From assembly GCF_029080175.1 (NCBI RefSeq), contig NZ_JARFJC010000048.1: DNA of 64,000 nt; one strand, written 5' to 3'. The notes beneath the pieces were generated by a model. That model saw nothing but the letters and a program-made list of their open reading frames with translations. It was not told the origin of the DNA and made no database searches. Shown one piece after another: positions 30,776-39,669 of this stretch (within the stretch, counting starts at the first letter, position 1; each line of letters begins with the position of its first letter). This DNA is from Luteipulveratus flavus (GTDB taxonomy: Bacteria; Actinomycetota; Actinomycetes; Actinomycetales; Dermatophilaceae). The position numbers and the translations under genes are program-made.

Positions 30776-32275
30776 TCACGCGCCGCGGAGTGCGTCGACC
30801 GTGGCCTGGGTCGTCGCGCGCGCACCGCTCTCGTGCAACGCCTTCAGCGCCGCGAGGTACGGCGCCGTGAACCGCTCCTGCTCGGCCAGGTCGCCGAACA
30901 GGGACGGGTCGCGCAGGAACGCCAGCGGGTCCTCCTGCTGCGCGGCGGCCGCGGCCATGACCGCCTCCTTGCGGTGGTCGACGACCTCGATGGGCTCGCC
31001 CTGCTCGTCCGCACCCTCGGCGTACCTCGCCCAGGCGGCGACCACCAGGGCCGAGCGCCCGACCTGCCCGCCCGAGGCGAGGTTGTCGCGGATCACCGGC
31101 ACCAGCCACTTGGGGATGCGGTCCGAGCTCTCCGCGCACAGCCGGGCCAGCGTGTCGCGTACCTGCGGGTTCGCGAACCGCTCGATCAGGGTGTGGCAGT
31201 ACGCGTCGAGGTCGACGCCGGGAACCTCCGGAAGCGTCGGGCGCCCCTCCTCGTTCATGTAGCCGAGCAGGAACTCCACGAACAGCGGGTCCTGGCAGAC
31301 CTCGTGCGCGTACCGGTACCCGGACAGGTAGCCGAGGTAGCACAGCGACTGGTGGCTGGCGTTGAGCAGCCGCAGCTTCATCAGCTCGTACGGCACGACG
31401 TCGTCGACGACCTGGACGCCGACGTCCTCCAACGGCGGCCGCCCCAGCGGGAACTCGTCCTGCAGCACCCACTGGGTGTAAGGCTCGCACACCACCGGCC
31501 AGCCGTCCTGCACGCCGAACTCCTGCGCGAGCGCCTCCTTGTCGGCGTCCGCGGTCACCGGCGTGATGCGGTCGACCATGGCGTTAGGGAACGCGACGTG
31601 CTCGGTCATCCAGTCCGCGAGCCCGGGGTCCTTCAGCCGCGCGAACGCGATCATCGTCTTGCGGGCGACGTCGCCGTTGCCGGGCAGGTTGTCGCAGGAC
31701 ATGACGGTGAACGGCGGTGTGCCCGCGTCCTTGCGCCGGCGCAGCGCCTCGACCACGTAGCCGAAGGCGGTGGACGGGACCGCCCCCTGCGCCAGGTCGC
31801 CCTGGATGGACGGGTGCTCGGCGTCGAACTCCCCCGTCGACTGGTTGATCAGGTAGCTGCCCTCGGTGATCGTCAGCGACACGATCCGCGTCTGCGGGTC
31901 GGTCATCCGCGCGAGGACCGCCTCCGGATCGTCCGGCGCGAGCAGCATCCCGACGATCGAGCCGATGACGCGCGGCTCGCGCCGGCCGTCCGGGTGCTTG
32001 AGCACCAGGGTGTAGAGGCCGTCCTGGGCGTTCAGCGTCTCGACGATGCGCTTGTCGTGCGCGAGGACGCCCACGCCGACGATGCCCCAGTCCAGCGCCT
32101 CGCCCTGGTTCATGAGGGCGTCGAGGTACATCGCCTGGTGGGCCCGGTGGAAGCCCCCGACGCCCAGGTGGACGACGCCCGGCGTGACGGCCGAGCGGTC
32201 GTACGACGGCGTCGCGACCGCGGGATCGAGGTCGCCGACCGTGGCCTGGGAGAGCGCGACCGGCGCCGGGCTCAT
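30776..32275 (-). CDS. polyol (mannitol/arabitol) 2-dehydrogenase
   Basis: NAD-dependent long-chain polyol dehydrogenase, 499 aa. The N-terminal nucleotide site is VVHLGVGGFHRAHQAMY. The catalytic block KLRLLNASHQSL shows the K(x)4N(x)2H motif of this family. Mannitol gives fructose and arabitol gives xylulose; the neighbouring xylulokinase makes D-arabitol the better guess. ATG overlaps the permease stop (ATGA). Confidence 0.92.
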   Translation of the reverse strand: MSPAPVALSQATVGDLDPAVATPSYDRSAVTPGVVHLGVGGFHRAHQAMYLDALMNQGEALDWGIVGVGVLAHDKRIVETLNAQDGLYTLVLKHPDGRREPRVIGSIVGMLLAPDDPEAVLARMTDPQTRIVSLTITEGSYLINQSTGEFDAEHPSIQGDLAQGAVPSTAFGYVVEALRRRKDAGTPPFTVMSCDNLPGNGDVARKTMIAFARLKDPGLADWMTEHVAFPNAMVDRITPVTADADKEALAQEFGVQDGWPVVCEPYTQWVLQDEFPLGRPPLEDVGVQVVDDVVPYELMKLRLLNASHQSLCYLGYLSGYRYAHEVCQDPLFVEFLLGYMNEEGRPTLPEVPGVDLDAYCHTLIERFANPQVRDTLARLCAESSDRIPKWLVPVIRDNLASGGQVGRSALVVAAWARYAEGADEQGEPIEVVDHRKEAVMAAAAAQQEDPLAFLRDPSLFGDLAEQERFTAPYLAALKALHESGARATTQATVDALRGA

Positions 32276-33138
32276 CGCACCGCACCCATCGACAGCCCCT
32301 GGACCAGCTTGTCCTGAGCCGCGAACCCGGCCGCGAGCACCGGAAGCGACACCACCAGCGACGCCGCGCAGACCTTGGCCAGGAAGAGTCCCTGGCTGGT
32401 CACGAAGCCGGTGAGGAAGACCGGTGCGGTCTCCGCGCGCGTGCCCGTCAGCACCCGGGCGAACAGCAGCTCGTTCCAGGAGAAGATGAAGCAGATGAGC
32501 GCCGCGGCGGCGATGCCCGGTGCGACGACCGGGGCGACGATCTCGCGCAGGGTGCGCACGAGTCCCGCCCCGTCGACCTGCGCGGCCTCCAGCATCTCGG
32601 TGGGCACCTCCGAGAGGAACGACCGCAGCATCCACACCGCGATCGGCAGGTTCATCGAGGTGTAGAGGATGATCAGCAGCCAGATGTTGTCCAGCAGGTT
32701 CACCTTCTGCGCGAACAGGTAGACCGGCAGCAGGCCCGCCACCACCGGCAGGAACTTGGTGGACAGGAAGAAGAACATCACGTCGCTCCACTTCTTGACC
32801 GGCTTGATCGACAGCGCGTACGCGGCCGGGAGCGCCAGCAGCAGGACGAGCAGCGTCGAGACGACGCTCGCGGTGAGCGAGTTCGCCAGCGGCGGCCACG
32901 GCCCGGAGTCGAAGAAGGAGCGGTACCCCTCCAGGCTGAGCGGTGCCGCGAGCTTCGGCGGGTTCGCGGCCGCGTCCTGCTCGGTGTGGAACGAGGTGAG
33001 GATCATCCACAGCACGGGCAGGACGAACAGCACCGCGATGATCCAGGCTGCGCCGGTGAGCAGCACCCCGGACCGGGGCTGCTTCGCGTGGCGGATCTCC
33101 AGGTCGGTGGCCGCGGGGCGAGCGAGGGTGGTGGTCAT
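32272..33138 (-). CDS. ABC sugar/polyol transporter permease (SmoG/MalG-like)
   Basis: A 288-aa inner-membrane permease with six helices. The EAA loop EAAQVDGAGLVRTLREIVAPVVAPG contacts the ATPase. It ends in a short tail KLVQGLSMGAVR typical of MalG types. ATG overlaps the stop of the first permease. Works with the binding protein and the other permease; no ATPase gene is present here. Confidence 0.93.
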   Translation of the reverse strand: MTTTLARPAATDLEIRHAKQPRSGVLLTGAAWIIAVLFVLPVLWMILTSFHTEQDAAANPPKLAAPLSLEGYRSFFDSGPWPPLANSLTASVVSTLLVLLLALPAAYALSIKPVKKWSDVMFFFLSTKFLPVVAGLLPVYLFAQKVNLLDNIWLLIILYTSMNLPIAVWMLRSFLSEVPTEMLEAAQVDGAGLVRTLREIVAPVVAPGIAAAALICFIFSWNELLFARVLTGTRAETAPVFLTGFVTSQGLFLAKVCAASLVVSLPVLAAGFAAQDKLVQGLSMGAVR

Positions 33139-34049
33139 CGTGACTCCTCCTGGAACAGGCTCAGCACCGTGCGCAGCGCGAAGGTCGCGATGATGATCGT
33201 CCCGATCACCACGACCACACCGGCGGCGGACGCGCGTCCGTAGTCGTGGGCGGTGTAGAAGGTCTGGTAGATGAAGTACGGCAGGTTGGCGGTGCCGAGA
33301 CCGCCGGAGGTGATGGTGAAGACCGCGTCGAAGTTCTGGACCACGTAGATCGCCCCGAGCAGTCCGGACAGCTCGATGTACGGCCGCAGGTGCGGCAAAG
33401 TCATGTTGCGGAAGATCTGCCACGACGACGCGCCGTCGATGCGCGCGGCCTCGACGACGTCCATCGGACGGCTCTGCAGACCCGCGAGCAGGATCAGCAT
33501 CATGAACGGTGTCCACTGCCACACCAGCGCGACGACGATCGAGATCAGCGGGTTGTCGGTGATCCAGTCCTTCTGCGGCGCGCTGTCACCGAAGATGCCC
33601 CGCAGCAGCCCGTTGAGCAGCCCGTACTCCGGGTTGTAGAGCGCGTGCTTCCACAGCAGTGCCGCCGCGACCGGCACGACCAGGAACGGGGTGATCATCA
33701 GGGTGCGCGCGATGCTCCGGCCGCGGAAGTTGCGGTCCAGCAGCAGCGCCACGATCAGCCCCAGGATCAGGGAGATGAGGACGACGCCGACGGTCAGCAG
33801 CACCGTCACGAGGATCGCCTTGCGGGCGTTGACGTCGGTGAGGACGCTCTGGAAGTTGTCCAGGCCGGCGAACCCACGGTCGTTCGGGTAGTAGGCGTTC
33901 CAGTTCATGAACGACACGACCAGCGTGACCAGGAACGGCAGCTGGGTCACGATGATCATGAAGATCAGTGCCGGCAGGAGCGGAGCACGGCGCGCCCACG
34001 CCCCCGCCCGGCCGAGAGCCGAGTCTCCTCGTGCGGCAACGGTGCTCAC
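33135..34049 (-). CDS. ABC sugar/polyol transporter permease (SmoF/MalF-like)
   Basis: A 304-aa permease with six helices. The EAA loop is EAARIDGASSWQIFRNMTLPHLRP. An N-terminal ~25 cytoplasmic residues precede the first helix (LIFMIIVTQLPFLVTLVV). The GTG at 34049 overlaps the binding-protein stop (GTGA) and follows GAGGG. Second gene of the operon. Confidence 0.93.
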   Translation of the reverse strand: MSTVAARGDSALGRAGAWARRAPLLPALIFMIIVTQLPFLVTLVVSFMNWNAYYPNDRGFAGLDNFQSVLTDVNARKAILVTVLLTVGVVLISLILGLIVALLLDRNFRGRSIARTLMITPFLVVPVAAALLWKHALYNPEYGLLNGLLRGIFGDSAPQKDWITDNPLISIVVALVWQWTPFMMLILLAGLQSRPMDVVEAARIDGASSWQIFRNMTLPHLRPYIELSGLLGAIYVVQNFDAVFTITSGGLGTANLPYFIYQTFYTAHDYGRASAAGVVVVIGTIIIATFALRTVLSLFQEESR

Positions 34050-35404
34050 TTGCCCTCCCGCTTCCGGTACTGGGTCGCGACGTCGTCCGCGAGCTGCTGC
34101 CCGAGGTTCAGGGCGCTGCGGACGGAGGTCTTGCCGGCGATGGCCGAGCTGACCTCCTGGCTGACCTGGGTGCCCAGGTCGGGGAACTCCGGGATGTCGA
34201 CGAACTGGATGCCCGGCGCCGGACGTGGCTGCAGGCCGGGGTTGTTCGGGTTCACCGACTCGATGGCCTGCTTCGTCTGGGCCGCGAACGGGCCCGCCGA
34301 GGCGAGGTACTGCGGGTTCGTGTAGGTCGACGCCCGCTTGCCCGCCGGGACCGACGACCAGCCGACCCGCTGGCCGACGAGGTTCTCGTACTTCTTGCTG
34401 CTGGCCCAGGCGATGAACTTCCAGGCGTTGTCCTGATGGCTGCTGGCCTTCTCGATCGCCCATGCCCAGGTGTAGAGCCAGCCGGCGCTCTTGGTCTTCA
34501 CGACGGGTGCCGGTGCGTACCCGATCTTCCCCTTGACCGGCGAGCCCGCCATCTCCAGCGAGCCGGCGGCGGACGTCGCGTCGTACCACATGGCGACGCT
34601 GCCCTGGGTGAGGTTGTTGAGGCACTCGGTGAACCCGGCCTGCGGTGCGCCCTTCTCACCGTGCTTGCGCACCAGGTCGACGTAGAACTGGGTGGCCTGG
34701 GTGAACTCGGGTGAGTCGACCTTCGGCGTCCAGTCCTGGTCGAACCACGTCCCGCCGTAGGTGTTGACCACGGTGGTGAGGGGGGCGAACAGCTGGCCCC
34801 AGCCGGGCTGGCCGCGCAGGCAGATGCCGGCCATGCCTGGCCGGGCGCCGTTGACCTTGGCGGCGATGTCGGCGACCTGCTTCCAGGTCGGCTTCGCCGG
34901 CATGGTGATGCCCTTGGAGGCGAGCACGTCCTTGCGGTACATCAGGAAGGAGGACTCGCCGTAGAACGGCTGCCCGTAGACCTTGCCCTCCGCCGTGAGC
35001 GCCGTGGCCATCGGCTTGAGGATGTCGGCCTGGTCGAACTCCGGGTCGGCCTTGATGTAGTCGTCCATCGGCGCGACCCAGCCGCTCTTGGCGTAGATCG
35101 GGATCTCGAAGTTGCTCAGGGTCGCGACGTCGTACTGGCCGGCCTGGCTGGAGAACTCCTGGCTGGCCTTGTCGCGCAGGTCGTTCTCCGGCAGCACCGT
35201 GAAGTTGACCTTGATCCCGGTCTCGCGGGTGAACTGCGGCGCGAGCTTCTGCAGGTCGATCATCTGCGGGTTGTTCACCATCAGGACGTTGACGGTGTCG
35301 CCGCCACCGCCGCCGACACCACCGCCCCACCCCGCGCACGACGCCACGCTCGTCGCCATCGCGACCGCCGCGCCTGTCGCCAACCACTTCCTCCGCCGTC
35401 GCAT
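34046..35404 (-). CDS. ABC transporter polyol-binding lipoprotein (SmoE-like)
   Basis: A 452-aa family-1 extracellular solute-binding protein. The signal sequence is MRRRRKWLATGAAVAMATSVASC with lipidation Cys23. A Gly-rich linker (GGGVGGGGG) follows, and then the mature domain (VNVLMVNNPQMIDLQKL, FYGESSFLMYRKDVLA, WLYTWAWAIEKAS). ATG 35404 is preceded by AAGGAGG; an in-frame ATG 33 nt upstream lacks this. First gene of the polyol operon, divergent from the SorC-family regulator. Confidence 0.93.
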   Translation of the reverse strand: MRRRRKWLATGAAVAMATSVASCAGWGGGVGGGGGDTVNVLMVNNPQMIDLQKLAPQFTRETGIKVNFTVLPENDLRDKASQEFSSQAGQYDVATLSNFEIPIYAKSGWVAPMDDYIKADPEFDQADILKPMATALTAEGKVYGQPFYGESSFLMYRKDVLASKGITMPAKPTWKQVADIAAKVNGARPGMAGICLRGQPGWGQLFAPLTTVVNTYGGTWFDQDWTPKVDSPEFTQATQFYVDLVRKHGEKGAPQAGFTECLNNLTQGSVAMWYDATSAAGSLEMAGSPVKGKIGYAPAPVVKTKSAGWLYTWAWAIEKASSHQDNAWKFIAWASSKKYENLVGQRVGWSSVPAGKRASTYTNPQYLASAGPFAAQTKQAIESVNPNNPGLQPRPAPGIQFVDIPEFPDLGTQVSQEVSSAIAGKTSVRSALNLGQQLADDVATQYRKREGK

Positions 35405-35443
35405 CTGGCCTCCTTGCCGCTGCGTCCGCGCCGTCACCGGTTC

Positions 35444-35470
35444 TGCTCATATGAGCATGTACGTGCACGT
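35444..35470. promoter_or_regulatory. operator palindromes between the polyol operon and its regulator
   Basis: TGCTCATATGAGCA (35444-35457) is a perfect 14-bp palindrome, and ACGTGCACGT (35461-35470) is a perfect 10-bp palindrome. They sit mid-way in the 136-nt divergent gap. The TGnnCA half-sites fit SorC/DeoR-type sugar regulators, so this is the likely target of the adjacent regulator. Confidence 0.6.
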
Positions 35471-35540
35471 TTGAGTGTAGTGTTCCAGATCACATCGCCG
35501 CGTGCACGGAAACGCGGCGCCCGAATGCAGAGGCGGTCGC

Positions 35541-36521
35541 ATGGGCCCGGTCGACTCCGCCGACGACCGGCGGCTGCTCGCGACGGTCGCGCGCCGCTAC
35601 TACCTGCAGGACGCCTCGAAGGTGCAGATCGCGCAGGAGCTCGGGCTGAGCCGGTTCAAGGTGGCCAGGCTGCTGACCGAGGCTCGCGACCGGGGCGTCG
35701 TCCGGATCGAGATCGCTCCCCAGGCCGCCGTCGACACCGCGCTGTCCGAGCAGCTCGTCGAGCACCTCGGCCTGCGGCACGCCGCGGTCGTCGACGTCCC
35801 GCTGTTCTCCGACGACGCGCAGGCCGCCGTCCACCTGCGCGAGGAGATCGGGCGTACGGCGGCGGTCCTGCTCCACCAGGTCCTCGGCGAGGGCGACGTG
35901 CTCGGGCTGCCGTGGTCGCGCACGGTCTCGGCGATGGTGACCGCCCTCGAGACGCTGCCGCGGGTGCCGGTGGTCCAGCTGAGCGGGGCCCTGACCGTCA
36001 CCGACGTGGCGGCCACCCCGGTGGACGTGGTGCGCGAGGCCGCGCGCCTGAGCGGCGGGCCGGCCCACCACTTCTACGCCCCGCTCGTGGCCGCCGACAT
36101 CGAGAGCGCCCGGATGATGCAGCGTCAGCCGAGTGTGGCCGGGACGTTCGCGCACATCGACGACGTGACGGTCGCGGTGGTCGGCATCGGCGCGTGGCTG
36201 CCCGGTGAGTCGACCATCATCGACCTCGTCGACGCCCCCACGGCCGCGGCGCTCACCGCCGCCGGCACCGTCGGGGAGATCTCCGGCGCGTTCATCGACG
36301 CTGAGGGCAACGCCGTGGACAGCGAGCTGGCGCAGCGCCTCATCACCGTCTCGGTCGACCAGCTGCGCGCCGTCCCGCACGTCATCGGGCTCGTCACCGG
36401 CCCGAGCCGCGCCGGCGTGGTGCGCGCCGCCGTCGGCGGTGGCCTGGTCGACAGCCTCGTCACCGACAGCGAGCTGGCGACCGCGCTGCTCGCGACCGAA
36501 CCAGTCATCACGCGTTCGTGA
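35541..36521 (+). CDS. SorC-family sugar-binding transcriptional regulator
   Basis: A 326-aa regulator. The N-terminal HTH is RYYLQDASKVQIAQELGLSRFKVARLLTEARDRGVV. The C-terminal sugar-phosphate-binding domain (55-320) is related to isomerases: LGLPWSRTVSAMV, VVGIGAW, GEISGAFIDAEGN and VTGPSRAGVVRAAV. It should respond to a phosphorylated intermediate, perhaps xylulose 5-phosphate, and control the divergent polyol operon. ATG 35541 follows AGAGG; an upstream in-frame ATG (35502) starts in the operator region. Confidence 0.9.
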   Translation: MGPVDSADDRRLLATVARRYYLQDASKVQIAQELGLSRFKVARLLTEARDRGVVRIEIAPQAAVDTALSEQLVEHLGLRHAAVVDVPLFSDDAQAAVHLREEIGRTAAVLLHQVLGEGDVLGLPWSRTVSAMVTALETLPRVPVVQLSGALTVTDVAATPVDVVREAARLSGGPAHHFYAPLVAADIESARMMQRQPSVAGTFAHIDDVTVAVVGIGAWLPGESTIIDLVDAPTAAALTAAGTVGEISGAFIDAEGNAVDSELAQRLITVSVDQLRAVPHVIGLVTGPSRAGVVRAAVGGGLVDSLVTDSELATALLATEPVITRS

Positions 36522-36581
36522 GCCACCCCACAGGGCGTCCGCTCGCTCGACCGCGGCGTCGGGCGGCCAGGAGGGCGGAGA

Positions 36582-36587
36582 TAGGCT
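36582..36587 (+). promoter_or_regulatory. -10 element of leaderless lpdA
   Basis: TAGGCT ends 7 nt before the GTG at 36595; no ribosome-binding site is present. Confidence 0.55.
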
Positions 36588-36594
36588 CTGGCGC

Positions 36595-37995
36595 GTGGCT
36601 GATCACTTTGATGTCGTAGTCCTGGGAGCCGGTCCGGGTGGTTATGTCGCGGCGATCCGCGCGGCGCAGCTCGGTAAGACCGTTGCGGTCATCGAGAAGA
36701 AGTACTGGGGCGGTGTCTGCCTCAACGTCGGGTGCATCCCCTCCAAGTCGCTGCTGCGCAACGCCGAGCTGGCGCACATCATCACGAACGAGAAGAAGAA
36801 GTTCGGGATCAGCGGCGAGGCGACCATGGACTTCGGCGCCACCCACCAGCGCAGCCGCGGCGTCGCGGACGCCAGCGCCAAGGGCGTGCACTACCTGATG
36901 AAGAAGAACAAGATCACCGAGATCGACGGGTGGGGGACGTTCACCGACGCGCACACGATCGACGTCGAGCTGAACGCCGGTGAGCACCAGACGGTGACCG
37001 CGGACAACGTCATCATCGCCACCGGCGCGACCGTGCGCCTGGTGCCGGGCGTCACCCTCTCCGAGAACGTCGTGACGTACGAGGAGCAGATCCTCGACGG
37101 CAACCTCCCGAAGTCGGTCGTCATCGGCGGCAGCGGCGCGATCGGCGTCGAGTTCGCGTACGTGATGAAGTCCTTCGGCGTCGAGGTCACCATCGTGGAG
37201 TTCCTGGACCGCATGGTGCCCACCGAGGACGCCGACGTGTCCAAGGAGCTGCTGCGCCAGTACAAGAAGCTCGGCGTCAAGGTGCTGCTGTCGACCGCCG
37301 TCAAGGGCGTCGAGGACACCGGCTCCGGCGTCCGCGTCACGGTGGCTCCGGCCGCCGGCGGCGACGAGCAGGTGCTCGAGGCCGACCGCTTCCTCGCCGC
37401 GTTCGGCTTCGCGCCGCGCATCGAGGGGTACGGCATCGAGGGCACCGGGGTCCAGCTCACCGAGCGCAAGGCGATCGCGGTCGACGAGCGCGGCCGCACC
37501 AACGTCGAGGGCGTCTACGCGATCGGCGACTGCACCGGCAAGCTGATGCTGGCGCACACCGCCGAGGCCATGGGTGTCGTCGCCGCCGAGACCATCGGCG
37601 ACGCCGAGACCGTCGAGATCGACTTCGACATGATCCCGCGGGCCACGTTCTGCCAGCCGCAGATCGCCTCGTTCGGCTACAGCGAGGAGCAGGCCAAGGA
37701 GAAGGGGTACGACGTCAAGGTCGCCTCCTTCCCGTTCTCGGCCAACGGCAAGGCCCGCGGCATGGGCGAGGGCGTCGGGTTCGTGAAGATCGTCGCCGAC
37801 GCCGCCCACAACGAGATCATCGGCGGGCACCTGATCGGCCCGGAGGTCACCGAGCTGCTGCCCGTGCTCACGCTGGCCCAGAAGTGGGACCTCACCGCCG
37901 ACGAGGTGGCCCGCAACATCTTCGCCCACCCCACGCTGAGCGAGGCCGTGAAGGAAGCCATCGAGGGCATCGCCGGCCACATGATCAACCTCTAG
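36595..37995 (+). CDS. lpdA: dihydrolipoamide dehydrogenase (E3)
   Basis: Flavoprotein that reoxidises dihydrolipoamide in 2-oxoacid dehydrogenase complexes and reduces NAD. 466 aa. FAD site VVVLGAGPGGYVAAIRAAQLG, redox disulfide C42/C47 in GGVCLNVGCIPSK, NAD site VVIGGSGAIGVEFA, C-terminal FAHPTLSEAVKEA with the catalytic His-Glu. No E1/E2 genes adjoin, so it is probably the shared E3. Its TAG stop shares CTAG with the convergent flavoprotein stop. Confidence 0.95.
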   Translation: MADHFDVVVLGAGPGGYVAAIRAAQLGKTVAVIEKKYWGGVCLNVGCIPSKSLLRNAELAHIITNEKKKFGISGEATMDFGATHQRSRGVADASAKGVHYLMKKNKITEIDGWGTFTDAHTIDVELNAGEHQTVTADNVIIATGATVRLVPGVTLSENVVTYEEQILDGNLPKSVVIGGSGAIGVEFAYVMKSFGVEVTIVEFLDRMVPTEDADVSKELLRQYKKLGVKVLLSTAVKGVEDTGSGVRVTVAPAAGGDEQVLEADRFLAAFGFAPRIEGYGIEGTGVQLTERKAIAVDERGRTNVEGVYAIGDCTGKLMLAHTAEAMGVVAAETIGDAETVEIDFDMIPRATFCQPQIASFGYSEEQAKEKGYDVKVASFPFSANGKARGMGEGVGFVKIVADAAHNEIIGGHLIGPEVTELLPVLTLAQKWDLTADEVARNIFAHPTLSEAVKEAIEGIAGHMINL

Positions 37996-38948
37996 GCGGT
38001 CGTCCGGCTCGCCTGCTGCTGCACCGCGAGCCGGACCTCCTCCTGGACCATGTCCATGTTCACGGCGGCGCCGGCGAGGTTCCCCGCCGCCGCCGCGTTG
38101 ATCACCTGCATCCGCACGTCGGCGGCATTGCCGGCCGCCCAGACGCCGGGGACTGTCGTGGCGCCCATGTCGTCGACCGTCACCTGACGACCCATGCCCG
38201 GCAGCTCGGTCATCTCCAGGCCGAGCCGGTCCGGCAGGTCGCGCGGCGCCTCCATCCGGGTGCCGACGACCAGCGCGTCGAGCGGCAGGACCGCACCCGA
38301 TCCGGTGCGCACGCCGGTGAGCCGGTCGTCCTCGACGACCAGCTCGGCGACGGGGCCGGTCACGATCTCGATGCTCCGGGCCTCCAGCGCGGTGCGCGTC
38401 TCGGCGTCCGGGTCGGTGTCGCCGGCGAGGAAGGTGACCCGGCCGGACAGCTGCCGGAACAGCTGCGCCTGGTGCGCGCTCATCGGCCCGGTCGCCAGGA
38501 CCGCGATGCGCTGGTCGCGCACCTCCCAGCCGTGGCAGTACGGGCAGTGGATCACGTCGCGACCCCACCGCTCGCGAATGCCGGGGACGTCCGGCAGCAC
38601 GTCGCGCAGACCGGTGGCCAGCACGACCCGGCGAGCGTCGTACGTCGCGCCACTCGTGGTGGTCGCCGTGAATCCGGTTGCCGTACGGTCGATCTCGGCG
38701 ATCGAGTCACCGACGATGTCCACGCCGTACGCGGCCACCTCCGCGCGTCCCGCCGCCAGCAGGTCGCTCGGTGGCGCGCCGTCGCGGGAGAGGAACGCCT
38801 GCATGTGAGCCGCCGGTGCGTTGCGCGGCTCGCCCGCGTCGACCACCAGGACGGACCGGCGCGACCGTCCGAGCACGAGGGCGGCGCTGAGGCCGGCGGG
38901 GCCACCGCCGATGACCAGGACGTCGTACTGCTGCTGGGTGTCGTTCAT
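37992..38948 (-). CDS. thioredoxin-reductase-like FAD/NAD(P) oxidoreductase
   Basis: A 318-aa protein with FAD motif VLVIGGGPAGLSAALVLGRS and a redox-active CPYC (C135, C138) in HCPYCHGWE. The NADPH-domain GxGxxA is degenerate (IAVLATGPMSAHQA), and the C-terminal FAD motif reads GVWAAGNAAD. These differences from TrxB suggest a relative that may use another disulfide or none. The divergent XRE-cupin regulator is a common partner of this subgroup. ATG 38948 starts the conserved domain; upstream frame covers the operator. Confidence 0.87.
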   Translation of the reverse strand: MNDTQQQYDVLVIGGGPAGLSAALVLGRSRRSVLVVDAGEPRNAPAAHMQAFLSRDGAPPSDLLAAGRAEVAAYGVDIVGDSIAEIDRTATGFTATTTSGATYDARRVVLATGLRDVLPDVPGIRERWGRDVIHCPYCHGWEVRDQRIAVLATGPMSAHQAQLFRQLSGRVTFLAGDTDPDAETRTALEARSIEIVTGPVAELVVEDDRLTGVRTGSGAVLPLDALVVGTRMEAPRDLPDRLGLEMTELPGMGRQVTVDDMGATTVPGVWAAGNAADVRMQVINAAAAGNLAGAAVNMDMVQEEVRLAVQQQASRTTA

Positions 38949-38979
38949 GCAGCGACCGTGCCCCCGGAGCAGAGGCGCT

Positions 38980-39007
38980 GGCAAACATCCTTGCCGTAAT
39001 GGCAAGG
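38980..39007. promoter_or_regulatory. operator with three GGCAA/TTGCC half-sites
   Basis: CCTTGCC-GTAAT-GGCAAGG (38989-39007) is a perfect inverted repeat, with a third half-site GGCAA at 38980-38984. It lies in the 66-nt gap between divergent flavoprotein and XRE-cupin genes, and its right arm covers a CAAGGT -10-like hexamer 6 nt before the regulator ATG. It is probably an autoregulatory operator. Confidence 0.7.
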
Positions 39008-39014
39008 TGATCTC

Positions 39015-39590
39015 ATGACCGACCTGGCGAAGATCATCGACGGCATCGGCCCTCGGCTGCGCTCGGTGCGGCAGGAGCGGGAGATCACCCTCGCCGACCT
39101 GTCCGAGCGCACCGGTGTCTCGGTCAGCACGCTCTCCCGGCTGGAGTCGGGGCAGCGCAAGGCCACCCTGGAGCTGCTGCTGGCGCTGGCCGGCGCGTAC
39201 CGCCTGTCCCTGGACGAGCTCGTCGGCTCACCCGCGGTCGGTGACCCGCGCGTCCGGACCCAGGCGCGGCGCCACGGCTCGATGACGATGATCCCGCTGT
39301 CGGTGCAGCCCGGTCAGGTCCAGGTCTTCAAGCTCGTCTTCCACGAGCGCACCAGCCCCGAGCACCCCAGACCACGCACTCATGAGGGCTACGAGTGGCT
39401 GTACGTCCTGGAGGGACGGCTGCGGCTGCTGCTCGGCGACCAGGACCTCGTGCTGACGCGGGGCGAGGCGGTGGAGTTCGACACCCGGGTCCCCCACTGG
39501 TTCGGGTCTGCCGACGACAAGCCGGTCGAGGCGCTCAGCATGTTCGGGACCCAGGGCGTCAAGGTCCACCTGCGGGCGCGCGCCGGCTGA
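39015..39590 (+). CDS. XRE-family regulator with C-terminal cupin domain
   Basis: A 191-aa protein with an HTH at about 12-66 (LRSVRQEREITLADLSERTGV, STLSRLESGQRKATLELLL) and a cupin sensor at 105-185 (THEGYEWLYVLEGRLRLLLGDQ, VPHWFGS). It likely represses both itself and the divergent flavoprotein through the operator between them. The ligand is unknown. ATG at 39015 immediately follows the operator. Confidence 0.9.
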   Translation: MTDLAKIIDGIGPRLRSVRQEREITLADLSERTGVSVSTLSRLESGQRKATLELLLALAGAYRLSLDELVGSPAVGDPRVRTQARRHGSMTMIPLSVQPGQVQVFKLVFHERTSPEHPRPRTHEGYEWLYVLEGRLRLLLGDQDLVLTRGEAVEFDTRVPHWFGSADDKPVEALSMFGTQGVKVHLRARAG

Positions 39591-39596
39591 GGCTCG

Positions 39597-39611
39597 TGCG
39601 CACGGTGCGCA
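39597..39611 (+). terminator. short hairpin after the XRE-cupin gene
   Basis: TGCGCA-CGG-TGCGCA, six nt past the stop. Weak, with no U-tract. Confidence 0.35.
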
Positions 39612-39669
39612 GGGCGATCTCAACGCTTGGCGGACGCGCCGACCGCGCGTCTCGCCGAGTCTGGACGGC

